This document shows, piece by piece, positions 1-8,387 of a DNA stretch of 64,000 bases. Position numbers and translations under genes: made by a program. Each line of letters begins with the position of its first letter. Position 1 is the first letter of the stretch. The notes under the pieces are model-generated. The model ran no database searches. It was given only the letters and a program-made list of their open reading frames with translations, and was not told where the DNA came from. Source of the stretch: JAWHTC01 sp032586155 (lineage in GTDB: Bacteria > Pseudomonadota > Alphaproteobacteria > Rhodobacterales > Rhodobacteraceae); assembly GCF_032586155.1 (NCBI RefSeq), contig NZ_JAWHTC010000002.1, forward strand, positions 496,001-560,000, written 5' to 3'.

Positions 1-2258
1 CGACTGTTTTCCGCACGCAATAGGTCGGCCAGACGTTCCAGCATGTCGATCCGGATCGCCCGCTCTCCAGCGGTGCGATAGCCGCTCATGGCATCCACAC
101 CCGGCTCGGCATCTTTCGGGGCGGGCACGGTTACCAGACCGGGCGGCGGCGCTTCGGGGAAGACATCCAGCCCTTTGCCCAGCGACCACAGCACCAGACG
201 CAGACGCGTCGGCGCGGGTTTCAGCAAGAGCGGCATGAAGATGGTGAACTGACCGAACCGTACCCCGTGTTTGCGCAATTGTCCGCGGGCGTCCTGATCA
301 AGGTCCTTGACCTCGGCGGCCACCTCGTCACGGCGAATGACGCCAAGGTTTTCGACCAGACGGAAGGCAAAGCCGCGCGGCATCGCCCCCAGCTCCTCGT
401 CCCGGCTCATGTTCAGAAGCGGCTCGAAAAGGGTGGCGACCTTGCGGTCGATGAAATGCTGCAGGCGGCGGGTGACCTTCTGCACCACGTCCTCACCCGC
501 CTCTTCGTCGACAAAGGCCTGCACGGCGGGTTTCAGCGGCTCTGCCCCGGCGACCAGCTTGCCCACGGCATGCTCGCCCCACATCAGACCACCCTGTTCA
601 GTAAAATCGATCTCGGTATCAGGCGCGTTGTAGAACCGATCGGCGCGCAGGTTGAAATGCGGTGCCAGCGCCTGCTGGCTCACCTGTTTCAGCGTCTTGG
701 CTTCCTGGTTGCCGCCGCTCTTATCGGCTGCAAAGCGGAATCCTTCCAGACGGCCCACCACGTGGCCTTCGACCGTCACTTCACCTTTGTCGTTCACTTC
801 GGCCACCAGGGCCTCCTTTTGTTTGAGTCGGCGCAAAAGCACACTTGTGCGCCGATCCACGAATCTTTGCGTCAGCGCACCATGAAGTGCGTCCGACAAG
901 CGATCTTCTACCGCACGGGTTTCGCCGCGCCAATGCTCTGCATCCTGCAACCAGCCCTTTCGCTGTGCGACATAAGTCCACGTGCGAATAAAGGCCAGAC
1001 GTTTCGACAATGTGTCAATGTCGCCATTGGTTTTGTCGATGCGTTTGACCTTCGCCGCGAACCAATCCTCGGATATATGCCCTTTTTCGTGCAAAAAATG
1101 AAACACCTGGCCCAAAAGATCGGCGTGCTCCGCGTGGCTGATTCCGCGAAAATCCGGAATGCGGCAGACATCCCAGAGCAGGCGCACCGATTGCGCATCG
1201 CTGGCGCGTGCGCGGGTTTCCGCCTCTTCCGACAGCGCCTTCAACGCCATAAGGTCGTCGGCTTCGCGGGCCTTGGCAAACCATTCGTTCTGCGGTTTCT
1301 GCTCCAGCGAATGGATCAAATGATCAAGCCGCCCGAATGTCAGGTCCGTATTCCGCCATTGCAACTTGCGAATGGGGGTAAAGGCATTGTCGACAATCGC
1401 TTCGGCCATATCGGGCGGCAGATCCCGCGCTTCGCCAGTGACGCCAAAGGTGCCATCGCTCATCCCACGCCCTGCGCGACCAGCAATCTGGGCCAGCTCG
1501 TTCGGGGCCAGCTCGCGCATCCGCCGCCCATCAAATTTGCTGAGGGATGAAAATGCCACGTGGTCGATGTCCAGGTTCAGCCCCATGCCGATGGCATCGG
1601 TCGCCACCAGGAAATCAACCTCGCCTGACTGGTACATCTCGACCTGCGCATTGCGCGTGCGCGGGGAAAGCGCTCCCATCACCACCGCCGCCCCACCCCG
1701 CTGACGGCGGATCAGCTCGGCAATGGCATAAACCCCATCAACCGAGAACCCGACAATGGCGCTGCGCGGCTTCATCCGGCTGATCTTCTTCGGTCCGGTA
1801 TAGCTCAGCTGGCTCATCCGTTCGCGGGACAAGAACTCCACCTCCGGCACCAGCGCCAGGATCGGACGCCGCATGGTGGCCGCCCCCATGAACAGGGTTT
1901 CATGGGTGCCACGCGCATGCAGCAAGCGGTCGGTGAAGACGTGCCCGCGCTCTGGGTCGGCACAAAGCTGAATCTCGTCGATAGCAACGAAATCCGCACC
2001 CATACCCGCAGGCATCGCCTCGACCGTGCAAACCCAATACTGCGCCCGGTCCGGCACGATCCGCTCTTCGCCGGTGATCAACGCCACAACGTTCGGTCCC
2101 CGGGCCCGCACGATCCGGTCATAAACCTCGCGCGCCAACAGGCGCAGCGGCAAGCCGATGATGCCGGTGCGATAGCCCAGCATTCGTTCAATCGCGTAAT
2201 GCGTCTTGCCGGTATTCGTGGGGCCAAGGACCGCCACGGTCCGCCCTTGCGCGCTCAT
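1..2258 (-). CDS. Suv3-like DEAD/DEAH-box RNA helicase (C-terminus cut by window edge)
   Basis: ATP-dependent helicase of the Suv3/COG4581-like type, expected to unwind structured RNA in the cytoplasm. Reading from the start at 2258, the protein begins MSAQGRTVAVLGPTNTGKT, a Walker A motif only about 10 residues from the N-terminus, as in Suv3 proteins. A DEIQ Walker B box (motif II) follows about 85 residues later, and QIAGRAGRG (motif VI) appears near residue 270. The remaining 400-plus residues are charged accessory sequence with no motif I recognise. The reading frame stays open to base 1, so the C-terminus lies outside the window. The ATG at 2258 has an AGGA about 9 bases upstream. It lies 38 bp downstream of the TPR gene on the same strand, probably co-transcribed. 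Helicase class is confident; the RNA substrate is by family analogy. Confidence 0.85.
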   Translation of the reverse strand, partial: MSAQGRTVAVLGPTNTGKTHYAIERMLGYRTGIIGLPLRLLAREVYDRIVRARGPNVVALITGEERIVPDRAQYWVCTVEAMPAGMGADFVAIDEIQLCADPERGHVFTDRLLHARGTHETLFMGAATMRRPILALVPEVEFLSRERMSQLSYTGPKKISRMKPRSAIVGFSVDGVYAIAELIRRQRGGAAVVMGALSPRTRNAQVEMYQSGEVDFLVATDAIGMGLNLDIDHVAFSSLSKFDGRRMRELAPNELAQIAGRAGRGMSDGTFGVTGEARDLPPDMAEAIVDNAFTPIRKLQWRNTDLTFGRLDHLIHSLEQKPQNEWFAKAREADDLMALKALSEEAETRARASDAQSVRLLWDVCRIPDFRGISHAEHADLLGQVFHFLHEKGHISEDWFAAKVKRIDKTNGDIDTLSKRLAFIRTWTYVAQRKGWLQDAEHWRGETRAVEDRLSDALHGALTQRFVDRRTSVLLRRLKQKEALVAEVNDKGEVTVEGHVVGRLEGFRFAADKSGGNQEAKTLKQVSQQALAPHFNLRADRFYNAPDTEIDFTEQGGLMWGEHAVGKLVAGAEPLKPAVQAFVDEEAGEDVVQKVTRRLQHFIDRKVATLFEPLLNMSRDEELGAMPRGFAFRLVENLGVIRRDEVAAEVKDLDQDARGQLRKHGVRFGQFTIFMPLLLKPAPTRLRLVLWSLGKGLDVFPEAPPPGLVTVPAPKDAEPGVDAMSGYRTAGERAIRIDMLERLADLLRAENS

Positions 2259-2296
2259 CTCGATTTGTCCTGGGGTTCGTCGCTGTTTCTGCTGCT

Positions 2297-2857
2297 CTAT
2301 AGCTCGACGCCATTGACGTCTTTTTCAAGCCGGTTCAATCGTTCCTGCGCGTCTTCATGATGCGGATACAAATCAAGCACAAGCCGATAGGCGTCATAGG
2401 CCTGATCCGGGCGGTCTATCTGCTCAAACAATGTACCCAAGCCATAGATTGCATGGAATTGTCGCGGATTAATCGACAACACACGTTTCAAATCCGCTAC
2501 CGCCGGCCCCATCCGCTCGGTCCGGACATAGGCCTGTGCCCGGCCATGCCAGCCCTCGGCAAACCCCGGCGCATGATCGGACAGCGCGGTGAAATGGTCG
2601 ATCGCTGCGGCAAAGTCCTCGGCCTCCATTGCCTCGCGCCCACGCTTGAGCAGCAGGTCCATCGCAGGCGAGCCCGACTTGCGCCATTCCATCTCGATCT
2701 CACGTTCGATCAGCGCCGCATCTGCCGGTTCGGCGGATTTCAGCCGCGCGAACAGATCATCCATGCCCTCGGACTGCGCCGCAACAGGTGCGGAAAACCA
2801 CACTGTCAGCGCCGCTGCCGCAACGATAGGTTTGAGATTGATGTGAAACACGCTCAT
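2297..2857 (-). CDS. Secreted TPR-repeat protein
   Basis: Small periplasmic tetratricopeptide-repeat protein, likely a protein-interaction adaptor. From the chosen ATG at 2857 it starts MSVFHINLKPIVAAAALTVW and has a signal peptide ending near APVAAQ. The mature part carries about three TPR-like units, seen as A-x-x-x-Y/F-x-x-A patterns in FAAAIDHFTALSDHAPGF, ERMGPAVADLKRVLSINP and DRPDQAYDAYRLVLDLYP. The open frame extends upstream to 2941, but a start there would lack a signal peptide and would overlap the divergent SCP2 gene. The Suv3-like helicase follows 38 bp downstream. No specific partner can be named. Confidence 0.8.
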   Translation of the reverse strand: MSVFHINLKPIVAAAALTVWFSAPVAAQSEGMDDLFARLKSAEPADAALIEREIEMEWRKSGSPAMDLLLKRGREAMEAEDFAAAIDHFTALSDHAPGFAEGWHGRAQAYVRTERMGPAVADLKRVLSINPRQFHAIYGLGTLFEQIDRPDQAYDAYRLVLDLYPHHEDAQERLNRLEKDVNGVEL

Positions 2858-2928
2858 AGTGCGGTCGAGTTTAACGGTTTGCGGGCAAATGTCAGCCCCG
2901 CAGCGACCCCAGAAAAGGACAAAGACCC

Positions 2929-3219
2929 ATGAGCGATGCAATTGAAACAGCCGTGGCCGCCCTCAACGAAAAAATGTCGGGCGGTTTTGACGCCGGCATC
3001 GCAAAGTTCGTGATCGAAGGCGAAGGCTCGATCATGGTAGACGGCAACGGCGCCCGCGCCGGTGATGAAGAGGCCGATGTAACCATGACCGCCGAGGCCG
3101 ACACGTTCCAATCGATGATGGAAGGCGACCTGAACCCAACCGCCGCCTTCATGTCAGGCAAACTGAGCGTTGACGGCGATATGGGCTTGGCCATGCAGCT
3201 GGGCGCCGTGCTGGGATAA
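2929..3219 (+). CDS. SCP2 sterol-carrier domain protein
   Basis: A 96-residue stand-alone SCP-2 fold, a hydrophobic-pocket domain that binds lipids or acyl-CoA. The IAKFVIEGEGSIMVDGNG strand pattern, the DVTMTAEADTFQSMMEGDLNP segment and the AFMSGKLSVDGDMGLAMQLG ending are typical of bacterial single-domain SCP2 proteins. The start at 2929 is preceded by AAAAGGA. It is divergent from the TPR gene across about 70 bp and is followed after only 3 bp by a lysophospholipase-like hydrolase, so the pair is probably one transcription unit concerned with lipids. No signal peptide is seen, so it is cytoplasmic. Confidence 0.85.
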   Translation: MSDAIETAVAALNEKMSGGFDAGIAKFVIEGEGSIMVDGNGARAGDEEADVTMTAEADTFQSMMEGDLNPTAAFMSGKLSVDGDMGLAMQLGAVLG

Positions 3220-3222
3220 GCG

Positions 3223-4203
3223 ATGGAAACCGCACCGTTTTTTGCTGCTATTGCCGATGGTCCCGAAGATGGGGCCGCTTGGTGGTTGACGGCGGAAGAC
3301 GGCGTTCAAATTCGTGTCGGCCTGTGGAACCGTGACGCGACCAAGGGTACAGTCCTGCTGTTTCCAGGCCGCACCGAGTATGTCGAAAAATACGGTCGCA
3401 CCGCGCACGCTCTGGCCGCGCGTGGGTTCGCAACGCTTAGTATCGATTGGCGTGGGCAAGGCATTGCCGACCGGTTGGTTGAGGACCCGGCCACCGGGCA
3501 TGTACACTGGTTTTCCGATTATCAAAAAGACGTGAAGGCGGTGCTGGACGCCGCCCGAGACCTCGAGCTGCCCGAACCATTCTATCTTCTGGCCCATTCC
3601 ATGGGCGGTTGTATCGGGTTGCGCGCCCTGAACGAAGGGCTGCCGGTCCGCGCTGCCGCCTTCTCAGCACCGATGTGGGGAATCAGCCTGGCCCCCGCAA
3701 CCCGACCTGCAGCCTGGGCCATCGCATGGGGCGGCAAGCTCATGGGACTGGGCCACGCCTATGCCCCCGGCACCGGCGCACAGAACTACGTGGTCACAGC
3801 CCCCTTCGAAGACAACATGCTGACCACCGATCCGGAAATGTGGGAGTACATGAAGCGCCAGGTCGAGACCCACCCCGAACTTCTGCTCGGAGGCCCTTCA
3901 TTGCGCTGGCTGCACGAGGCGCTCAGTGAATGCCGTGAACTGGACCGGATGGCGTCGCCACCGCATCCCACGATCACCTTTCTCGGCACCAACGAACGCA
4001 TCGTCGACGCCACGCGCATCCATTCGCGCATGACCCGCTGGCCAAATGGTCAGTTAGAGATGATCGACCCCGGCGAACACGAAGTCCTGATGGACACGCA
4101 GGCCACGCAGGACCGCATTTTCGACACAATGGTTGCGTTCTTCGACAACCCGCCTGCGGAACACGCACCCGCCAATCAAGCCAAGGTCCGAGCTTCCTCT
4201 TGA
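3223..4203 (+). CDS. pldB: Alpha/beta hydrolase, lysophospholipase L2-like
   Basis: Serine hydrolase of the PldB/monoglyceride-lipase type, expected to release fatty acids from lysophospholipids or monoacylglycerols. The nucleophile elbow AHSMGG places Ser at about residue 126. The oxyanion region VLLFPGRTEYVEKYG lies near residues 44-58, and the catalytic His is likely in PGEHEVLMD near the C-terminus. Length is 326 residues, normal for the family. No signal peptide or membrane segment is visible. It follows the SCP2 gene by 3 bp, which suggests a lipid-handling unit. Specificity for lysophospholipids is by similarity only. Confidence 0.85.
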   Translation: METAPFFAAIADGPEDGAAWWLTAEDGVQIRVGLWNRDATKGTVLLFPGRTEYVEKYGRTAHALAARGFATLSIDWRGQGIADRLVEDPATGHVHWFSDYQKDVKAVLDAARDLELPEPFYLLAHSMGGCIGLRALNEGLPVRAAAFSAPMWGISLAPATRPAAWAIAWGGKLMGLGHAYAPGTGAQNYVVTAPFEDNMLTTDPEMWEYMKRQVETHPELLLGGPSLRWLHEALSECRELDRMASPPHPTITFLGTNERIVDATRIHSRMTRWPNGQLEMIDPGEHEVLMDTQATQDRIFDTMVAFFDNPPAEHAPANQAKVRASS

Positions 4204-4261
4204 GACCCGCGCTCACGCGGCTTATCTGTGCCCGAACACCTGTTTTCGAAAGGCACGCCCC

Positions 4262-6085
4262 ATGTTCACCCTTCCCTTCCCGCTTCGCGATGCAAACGCC
4301 GGTTCCGGGGAGGCAGGCGATTTCGGCGACCTGCCGGAATGGAACCTGACCGACCTGTATGCTTCGGACGACGCGCCCGAACTAACCCGCGACCTCGAAT
4401 GGTTTGAAGGCGAGGCCACCGCTTTTGCCGCCGACTACCAGGGCAAGCTGGCCGATCTCTCTGCCGATGATCTGCTGACCACCATCCAGCGCTCCGAGAA
4501 AATGGACAACATCGCCGGCCGCATCATGTCTTACGCCGGCCTGCGTTACTACCAACTGACCACCGATGCTGACCGGGCCAAGTTCATGTCCGATTGTCAG
4601 GAGCGCATCATCAACGCTTCCTCTGCGCTGGTTTTCTACTCGCTCGAATTCAACCAGATCCCGGATGAGGTCTACAAGGCCGCACTCGCTGCCAACGCCG
4701 ACCTGGCCCGCTACAAACCAGTGCTCGACCGCCGCCGTGCCATGCGTCCCTATCAGCTCTCGGACGAGCTCGAAACTTTCCTGCACGACCTCGGTGCCGT
4801 TGGTGACGCCTGGGAGAAACTCTTTGATGAAACCATCGCCGGACTTGAATTCGAAGTCGAGGGCGAGACCTTCAACCTCGAGGGCACCACCAACTTCATG
4901 ACCGACCCCGACCGCGGCAAACGCAAGGCGGCCGCATATGAGCTGGCCCGCGTGTTCGGCGACAACATCAAGACCTTCGCCCGTGTTCACAACACGCTGG
5001 CCAAGGAAAAGGAAATCATCGACCGTTGGCGTAAAATGCCCAGCGCGCAGACTTCGCGCCACCTCAGCAACGATGTCGAACCCGAGGTCGTCGAGGCCCT
5101 GCGCGACGCCGTGGTCGCCGCCTACCCGAAACTCAGCCACCGTTACTATGACCTCAAACGCAAATGGCTGGGCCTCGACGTAATGCAGGTCTGGGACCGC
5201 AATGCGCCCTTACCTATCGAAGACCCCCGCACCGTTTCGTGGGATGACGCGCAGGAAACCGTCATGAACGCCTATGCCGGGTTCGATCCGCGCATGGCCG
5301 ACATTGCCGCGCCCTTCTTCTCGGATGGCTGGATCGACGCCGCCGTGAAACCCGGCAAGGCTCCCGGCGCCTTCGCCCACCCCACCGTCACCAATGTGCA
5401 CCCCTACGTGATGCTCAACTACCTCGGCAAACCGCGCGATGTGATGACCCTGGCGCACGAGTTGGGCCATGGTGTGCACCAAGTCCTGGCCGCCGATCAG
5501 GGCGAAATGCTGTCCTCCACACCGCTGACCCTTGCCGAAACCGCGTCGGTCTTCGGCGAAATGCTCACCTTCCGCGCCATGCTGGACAAGGCCGAAACGC
5601 CCGAGCAGCGCAAAGTGCTGCTGGCGGGCAAGGTCGAGGACATGATCAACACGGTCGTGCGCCAGATCGCGTTTTATGATTTCGAATGCAAACTCCACGC
5701 CGCCCGTCGCGAGGGTGAGTTGACCCCGGACGACATCAACGCCATCTGGATGAGCGTGCAGGCCGAATCCCTCGGCCCGGCGTTTGAGTACATGGACGGT
5801 TACGAGACCTTCTGGTCCTACATCCCGCACTTCATCCATTCGCCCTTCTATGTCTACGCCTATGCCTTCGGCGACGGGTTGGTGAACGCGCTTTATGCGG
5901 TCTACGAGGAAAACCCAGACGGCTTCCAGGGCAAGTATTTTGACATGCTCAAGGCAGGCGGCTCGAAACACCACTCCGACCTTCTGGCCCCCTTCGGGCT
6001 CGACGCCTCAGACCCCAAATTCTGGGACAAGGGCCTCAGCATGATCTCGGGCTTCATCGATGAATTGGAGGCGATGGAGGGGTGA
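4262..6085 (+). CDS. pepF: M3-family oligoendopeptidase F
   Basis: Zinc metallopeptidase of the M3 family that degrades short cytosolic peptides. The zinc-binding HELGH motif is at about residues 399-403 (MTLAHELGHGVHQVL), and the second ligand is likely in the downstream LAETASVFGEML helix. The protein starts MFTLPFPLRDANAGSG at 4262, giving 607 residues, the usual length; the frame is open further upstream, but that would run back into the hydrolase gene. It has a typical N-terminal PepF region (LPEWNLTDLYASDDAPEL). The stop overlaps a possible GTG start of the next small gene. Family assignment is secure. Confidence 0.93.
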   Translation: MFTLPFPLRDANAGSGEAGDFGDLPEWNLTDLYASDDAPELTRDLEWFEGEATAFAADYQGKLADLSADDLLTTIQRSEKMDNIAGRIMSYAGLRYYQLTTDADRAKFMSDCQERIINASSALVFYSLEFNQIPDEVYKAALAANADLARYKPVLDRRRAMRPYQLSDELETFLHDLGAVGDAWEKLFDETIAGLEFEVEGETFNLEGTTNFMTDPDRGKRKAAAYELARVFGDNIKTFARVHNTLAKEKEIIDRWRKMPSAQTSRHLSNDVEPEVVEALRDAVVAAYPKLSHRYYDLKRKWLGLDVMQVWDRNAPLPIEDPRTVSWDDAQETVMNAYAGFDPRMADIAAPFFSDGWIDAAVKPGKAPGAFAHPTVTNVHPYVMLNYLGKPRDVMTLAHELGHGVHQVLAADQGEMLSSTPLTLAETASVFGEMLTFRAMLDKAETPEQRKVLLAGKVEDMINTVVRQIAFYDFECKLHAARREGELTPDDINAIWMSVQAESLGPAFEYMDGYETFWSYIPHFIHSPFYVYAYAFGDGLVNALYAVYEENPDGFQGKYFDMLKAGGSKHHSDLLAPFGLDASDPKFWDKGLSMISGFIDELEAMEG

Positions 6086-6087
6086 CC

Positions 6088-6390
6088 ATGCAAAACTGTT
6101 CATCTTGTGGTGAACAGACGATTTCAATTCAAATGCGGCTGAAAATCGTCTCGGGAAACGGCACTGAATGCGTCAGCTGTGGCAAAGTGATGGAGTTTCC
6201 TGCGTGGGCAGATTTCCTCATTGGTATGTATCAAGGTGTGATGCCAACCATGATCGCCGGACTGTTCTTGGTCCTGCTCTTGATTGGGAAATACTTCGGT
6301 GCACTTTTGGTTGTCCTGGTTCCTACTCTTGTATTTGTAATTCTTGTCTCCTCGTTGCCAATACGGCAAGATCATCCACACGATCAATGA
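6088..6390 (+). CDS. Small zinc-ribbon plus transmembrane protein
   Basis: A 100-residue protein of unknown function. It opens with a four-cysteine ribbon (CSSC at residues 4-7, CVSC about 21 residues later) and then has two hydrophobic helices from about residue 45 to 90, separated by GKYFG. The ATG at 6088 lies 7 bases after GGAGG; a GTG at 6082 in the same frame is the alternative. The gene abuts pepF. Base composition is clearly lower in GC than its neighbours. The C-terminus SSLPIRQDHPHDQ looks abnormal, and a protein-like continuation exists in the +1 frame up to 6489, so the gene may carry a frameshift. Confidence 0.6.
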   Translation: MQNCSSCGEQTISIQMRLKIVSGNGTECVSCGKVMEFPAWADFLIGMYQGVMPTMIAGLFLVLLLIGKYFGALLVVLVPTLVFVILVSSLPIRQDHPHDQ

Positions 6391-6489
6391 CCTTAAAGCT
6401 CGGCAGATTGCCAAATTTGACTTCGGTTTTGTGACGAATAGCAAGGTATCAGGTTTCTTTGACGCGTTGGCGGCGACGGATACGTAAGT
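6391..6489 (+). pseudogene. Possible frameshifted C-terminal tail of the zinc-ribbon protein
   Basis: In the +1 frame relative to the preceding gene, starting about 6355, the sequence reads CQYGKIIHTINDLKARQIAK and then FDFGFVTNSKVSGFFDALAA before TAA at 6487-6489. This looks like a natural basic amphipathic membrane-protein tail. No start codon of its own is evident. The simplest reading is a single-base indel near 6350-6370, either real or a sequencing error. Confidence is low because the judgement is by composition alone. Confidence 0.35.
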
Positions 6490-6523
6490 TAGATGCCAAC
6501 CCACCCACCGCCTCCGCATTGAA

Positions 6524-6561
6524 ATCACGCCCTACGCGAGGCGCGTACATAAGGGCGTGAT
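6524..6561. other. Perfect stem-loop upstream of the ferric-reductase-like gene
   Basis: ATCACGCCCT (6524-6533) pairs perfectly with AGGGCGTGAT (6552-6561). An inner TACGCG/CGCGTA stem (6533-6538 with 6542-6547) is an alternative nested structure. No T-run follows on either strand, so it is not a classical intrinsic terminator. It sits in the 273-bp gap between the zinc-ribbon gene and the flavocytochrome-like gene; nothing else was recognised in the gap. Confidence 0.5.
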
Positions 6562-6663
6562 GAGCACCTATTCTTCCAGCCTACCGAGCGACCTCGCACA
6601 AACGGTTCCCATTCCCCCGTGAGGCTGCGATAAAAGCACTGGAATTCAATATCTCCGGTCGCC

Positions 6664-7947
6664 ATGAATCCTCGCCTGCTGATCGCCCTCTACCTGTTCG
6701 TCATTCTGCTGCCGCTGGGCCTGAGCGCCCTGGGCACCCGCCCGCCCCGCGCCCTGTCGGACGAACTCGCCTCGGGTGCGGGCATGCTGGCCTATGCCAT
6801 CCTGCTGGCCGAGTTCCTGCTGTCGGGAAGGTTTCGCGCGATTTCAGGCCGCATCGGCATCGACATCACCATGCGGTTTCACCAGCTTCTCGCACGCACG
6901 GCCATCGTTTTGGCACTGGTCCACCCCCTGGCCTATACCAACCCCTCGATGGGTATCGACCTGTCGGCCATTGGCGCCGGGGCCGCCGCGTGGGGCTTGC
7001 TGTTCATGCTGTTCCTCGCGGCCCTGTCACGCGACCGGCCGGGAACGGCGCATGAAACCTGGCGCCTCTTTCACGGGCTGGGTGCAGCCCTGATCGCGGC
7101 GCTCCTGCTCTACCACACGCTCTATGCCGGGCGTTACGCGCAGGATCCGGTGCTTGCTGCCGTCTGGATCGGTCTCTTTGCCGTCGCCCTGGCGTCGCTG
7201 CTCTTTGTCTACCTCCTCAAACCCCTGCACAAAATGCGCCACCCCTGGACCGCCGAAAGCATCCGCAAAATCGCCACCCGCACCTGGGAGGTCACCCTGA
7301 CCCCTCAGCGCCATGACGGCATGCGCTACAAGGCGGGTCAATTCGCCTGGATCAGCATCGGCCGCTCGGCCATCTCCCTGAACGAGAACCCGTTTTCGAT
7401 CGCCTCGGCCCCGGCTTCGGGCAACAAGCTGCAATTCGTGATCAAGGAACTGGGTGATTTCACCCGCACCCTTGGCCGTATTCAACCCGGTACGCGCGCC
7501 TATGTTGACGGGCCGCATGGCAACATGATGATCGATAACCACGGCGTGGCGACTGGCATCGCGATGGTCGCCGGTGGCGTCGGTATCGCTCCGATCCTCG
7601 GCATTCTGCGCCAGCTTCACCTTGAAAATGACCCGCGTCCGACCACTCTTCTCTATGGCAACCGCCGTGAAGATCAGATCGTCTATCGTGACGAGCTGGA
7701 CAATCTTGCCCGGGATCACGGCACCAGGGTCGTTCATGCGCTTTATGAACCGCCCGAAGGCTGGGACGGCCATCACGGCATGTGCGATGCCGCCCTGATC
7801 CGGCAGGAATTTGACCAGCCCGAGATGCGACACTGGCTCTACGTGCTCTGCGGCCCGCCGGTCATGATGGACATTGCCGAGGAAACCCTGATCGAGATGG
7901 GTGTGCCCGCGGGCAACATCATCTCCGAGAGGTTCAAATATGATTAA
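6664..7947 (+). CDS. Ferric-reductase-like transmembrane flavoprotein
   Basis: Membrane oxidoreductase combining a haem-binding ferric-reductase-type transmembrane domain (residues about 1-200, six hydrophobic helices; His in MRFHQLLAR, VLALVHPLAYT, WRLFHGLG and LLLYHTLYAG are candidate haem ligands) with a C-terminal ferredoxin-reductase module. The FAD motif is NENPFSIAS, the NAD(P) site is AGGVGIAPILGIL, and the C-terminal CGPPVMMD is typical. It would move electrons from NAD(P)H across the membrane to an unknown acceptor. The length of 427 residues is normal for this fused family. A 38-codon ORF overlaps its last codons. Confidence 0.85.
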   Translation: MNPRLLIALYLFVILLPLGLSALGTRPPRALSDELASGAGMLAYAILLAEFLLSGRFRAISGRIGIDITMRFHQLLARTAIVLALVHPLAYTNPSMGIDLSAIGAGAAAWGLLFMLFLAALSRDRPGTAHETWRLFHGLGAALIAALLLYHTLYAGRYAQDPVLAAVWIGLFAVALASLLFVYLLKPLHKMRHPWTAESIRKIATRTWEVTLTPQRHDGMRYKAGQFAWISIGRSAISLNENPFSIASAPASGNKLQFVIKELGDFTRTLGRIQPGTRAYVDGPHGNMMIDNHGVATGIAMVAGGVGIAPILGILRQLHLENDPRPTTLLYGNRREDQIVYRDELDNLARDHGTRVVHALYEPPEGWDGHHGMCDAALIRQEFDQPEMRHWLYVLCGPPVMMDIAEETLIEMGVPAGNIISERFKYD

Positions 7948-8056
7948 GCGCCTCGCCAACCTTCCGGCGCCAAAGCGCCAGCGAGTGATCTACCGGGCCA
8001 TCAATCTGGTTCTGGCCCTGGGACTGCTTGCCTTTATGCTGCGCGCTTGCACATGA
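7940..8056 (+). CDS. 38-residue putative membrane peptide overlapping the flavoprotein end
   Basis: The ATG lies inside the last codons of the upstream gene (AAATATGATTAA), giving an 8-base overlap that suits translational coupling. The peptide MIKRLANLPAPKRQRVIYRA is basic and is followed by one hydrophobic helix (INLVLALGLLAFMLRACT). This positive-inside, single-span layout is typical of small membrane subunits. No homologue is recognised. It is supported only by position and composition. Confidence 0.45.
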   Translation: MIKRLANLPAPKRQRVIYRAINLVLALGLLAFMLRACT

Positions 8057-8066
8057 GATGCCAGCT

Positions 8067-8336
8067 TTACTTCAACTGGCTGTCCTTCGACCCGCGCCGG
8101 TTGATCCCGCCGCGCGACTTGTAGGCGCTGTCGCGCTCTTGCATGCAGTCGATGCACAGTTTTACCCCCGGGATCGCCTTGCGCCGTGCCTCGGGGATCG
8201 GTTCCTCGCATTCTGCGCAATGGGTCAGGCTCTCACCCGCTGGTGCCTTGCGCGTCTGTAACCGGGCGAGCTCGTCGCTGATCGAAGCCTCGATCTGCTC
8301 GCTCACCGCGCCATCCTTTGCCCATCCGCCAGCCAT
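8067..8336 (-). CDS. TraR/DksA-type C4 zinc-finger protein
   Basis: An 89-residue protein of the short TraR/DksA family, whose members bind in the RNA polymerase secondary channel. The C4 zinc finger is formed by CAEC and CIDC, about 20 residues apart (CAECEEPIPEARRKAIPG, then CIDC). The N-terminal half is a short helix with acidic residues (SEQIEASISDELARLQ) instead of the long DksA coiled coil, so it cannot be full DksA. It is convergent with the small peptide ORF and followed on the same strand by nothing until the helicase cluster. Role in transcription is inferred from the family. Confidence 0.85.
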   Translation of the reverse strand: MAGGWAKDGAVSEQIEASISDELARLQTRKAPAGESLTHCAECEEPIPEARRKAIPGVKLCIDCMQERDSAYKSRGGINRRGSKDSQLK

Positions 8337-8387
8337 GTCATCCTCCTTCGTAGGATGGGGTTTTACCCCACCATTGACCCAGATTGA

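Noticed and set aside
267..1550. Long plus-strand open frame of 427 codons inside the helicase region
   Set aside because: It is the antisense shadow of the Suv3-like helicase gene on the minus strand, which carries full Walker A and motif VI; the plus-strand product has no coherent domain.
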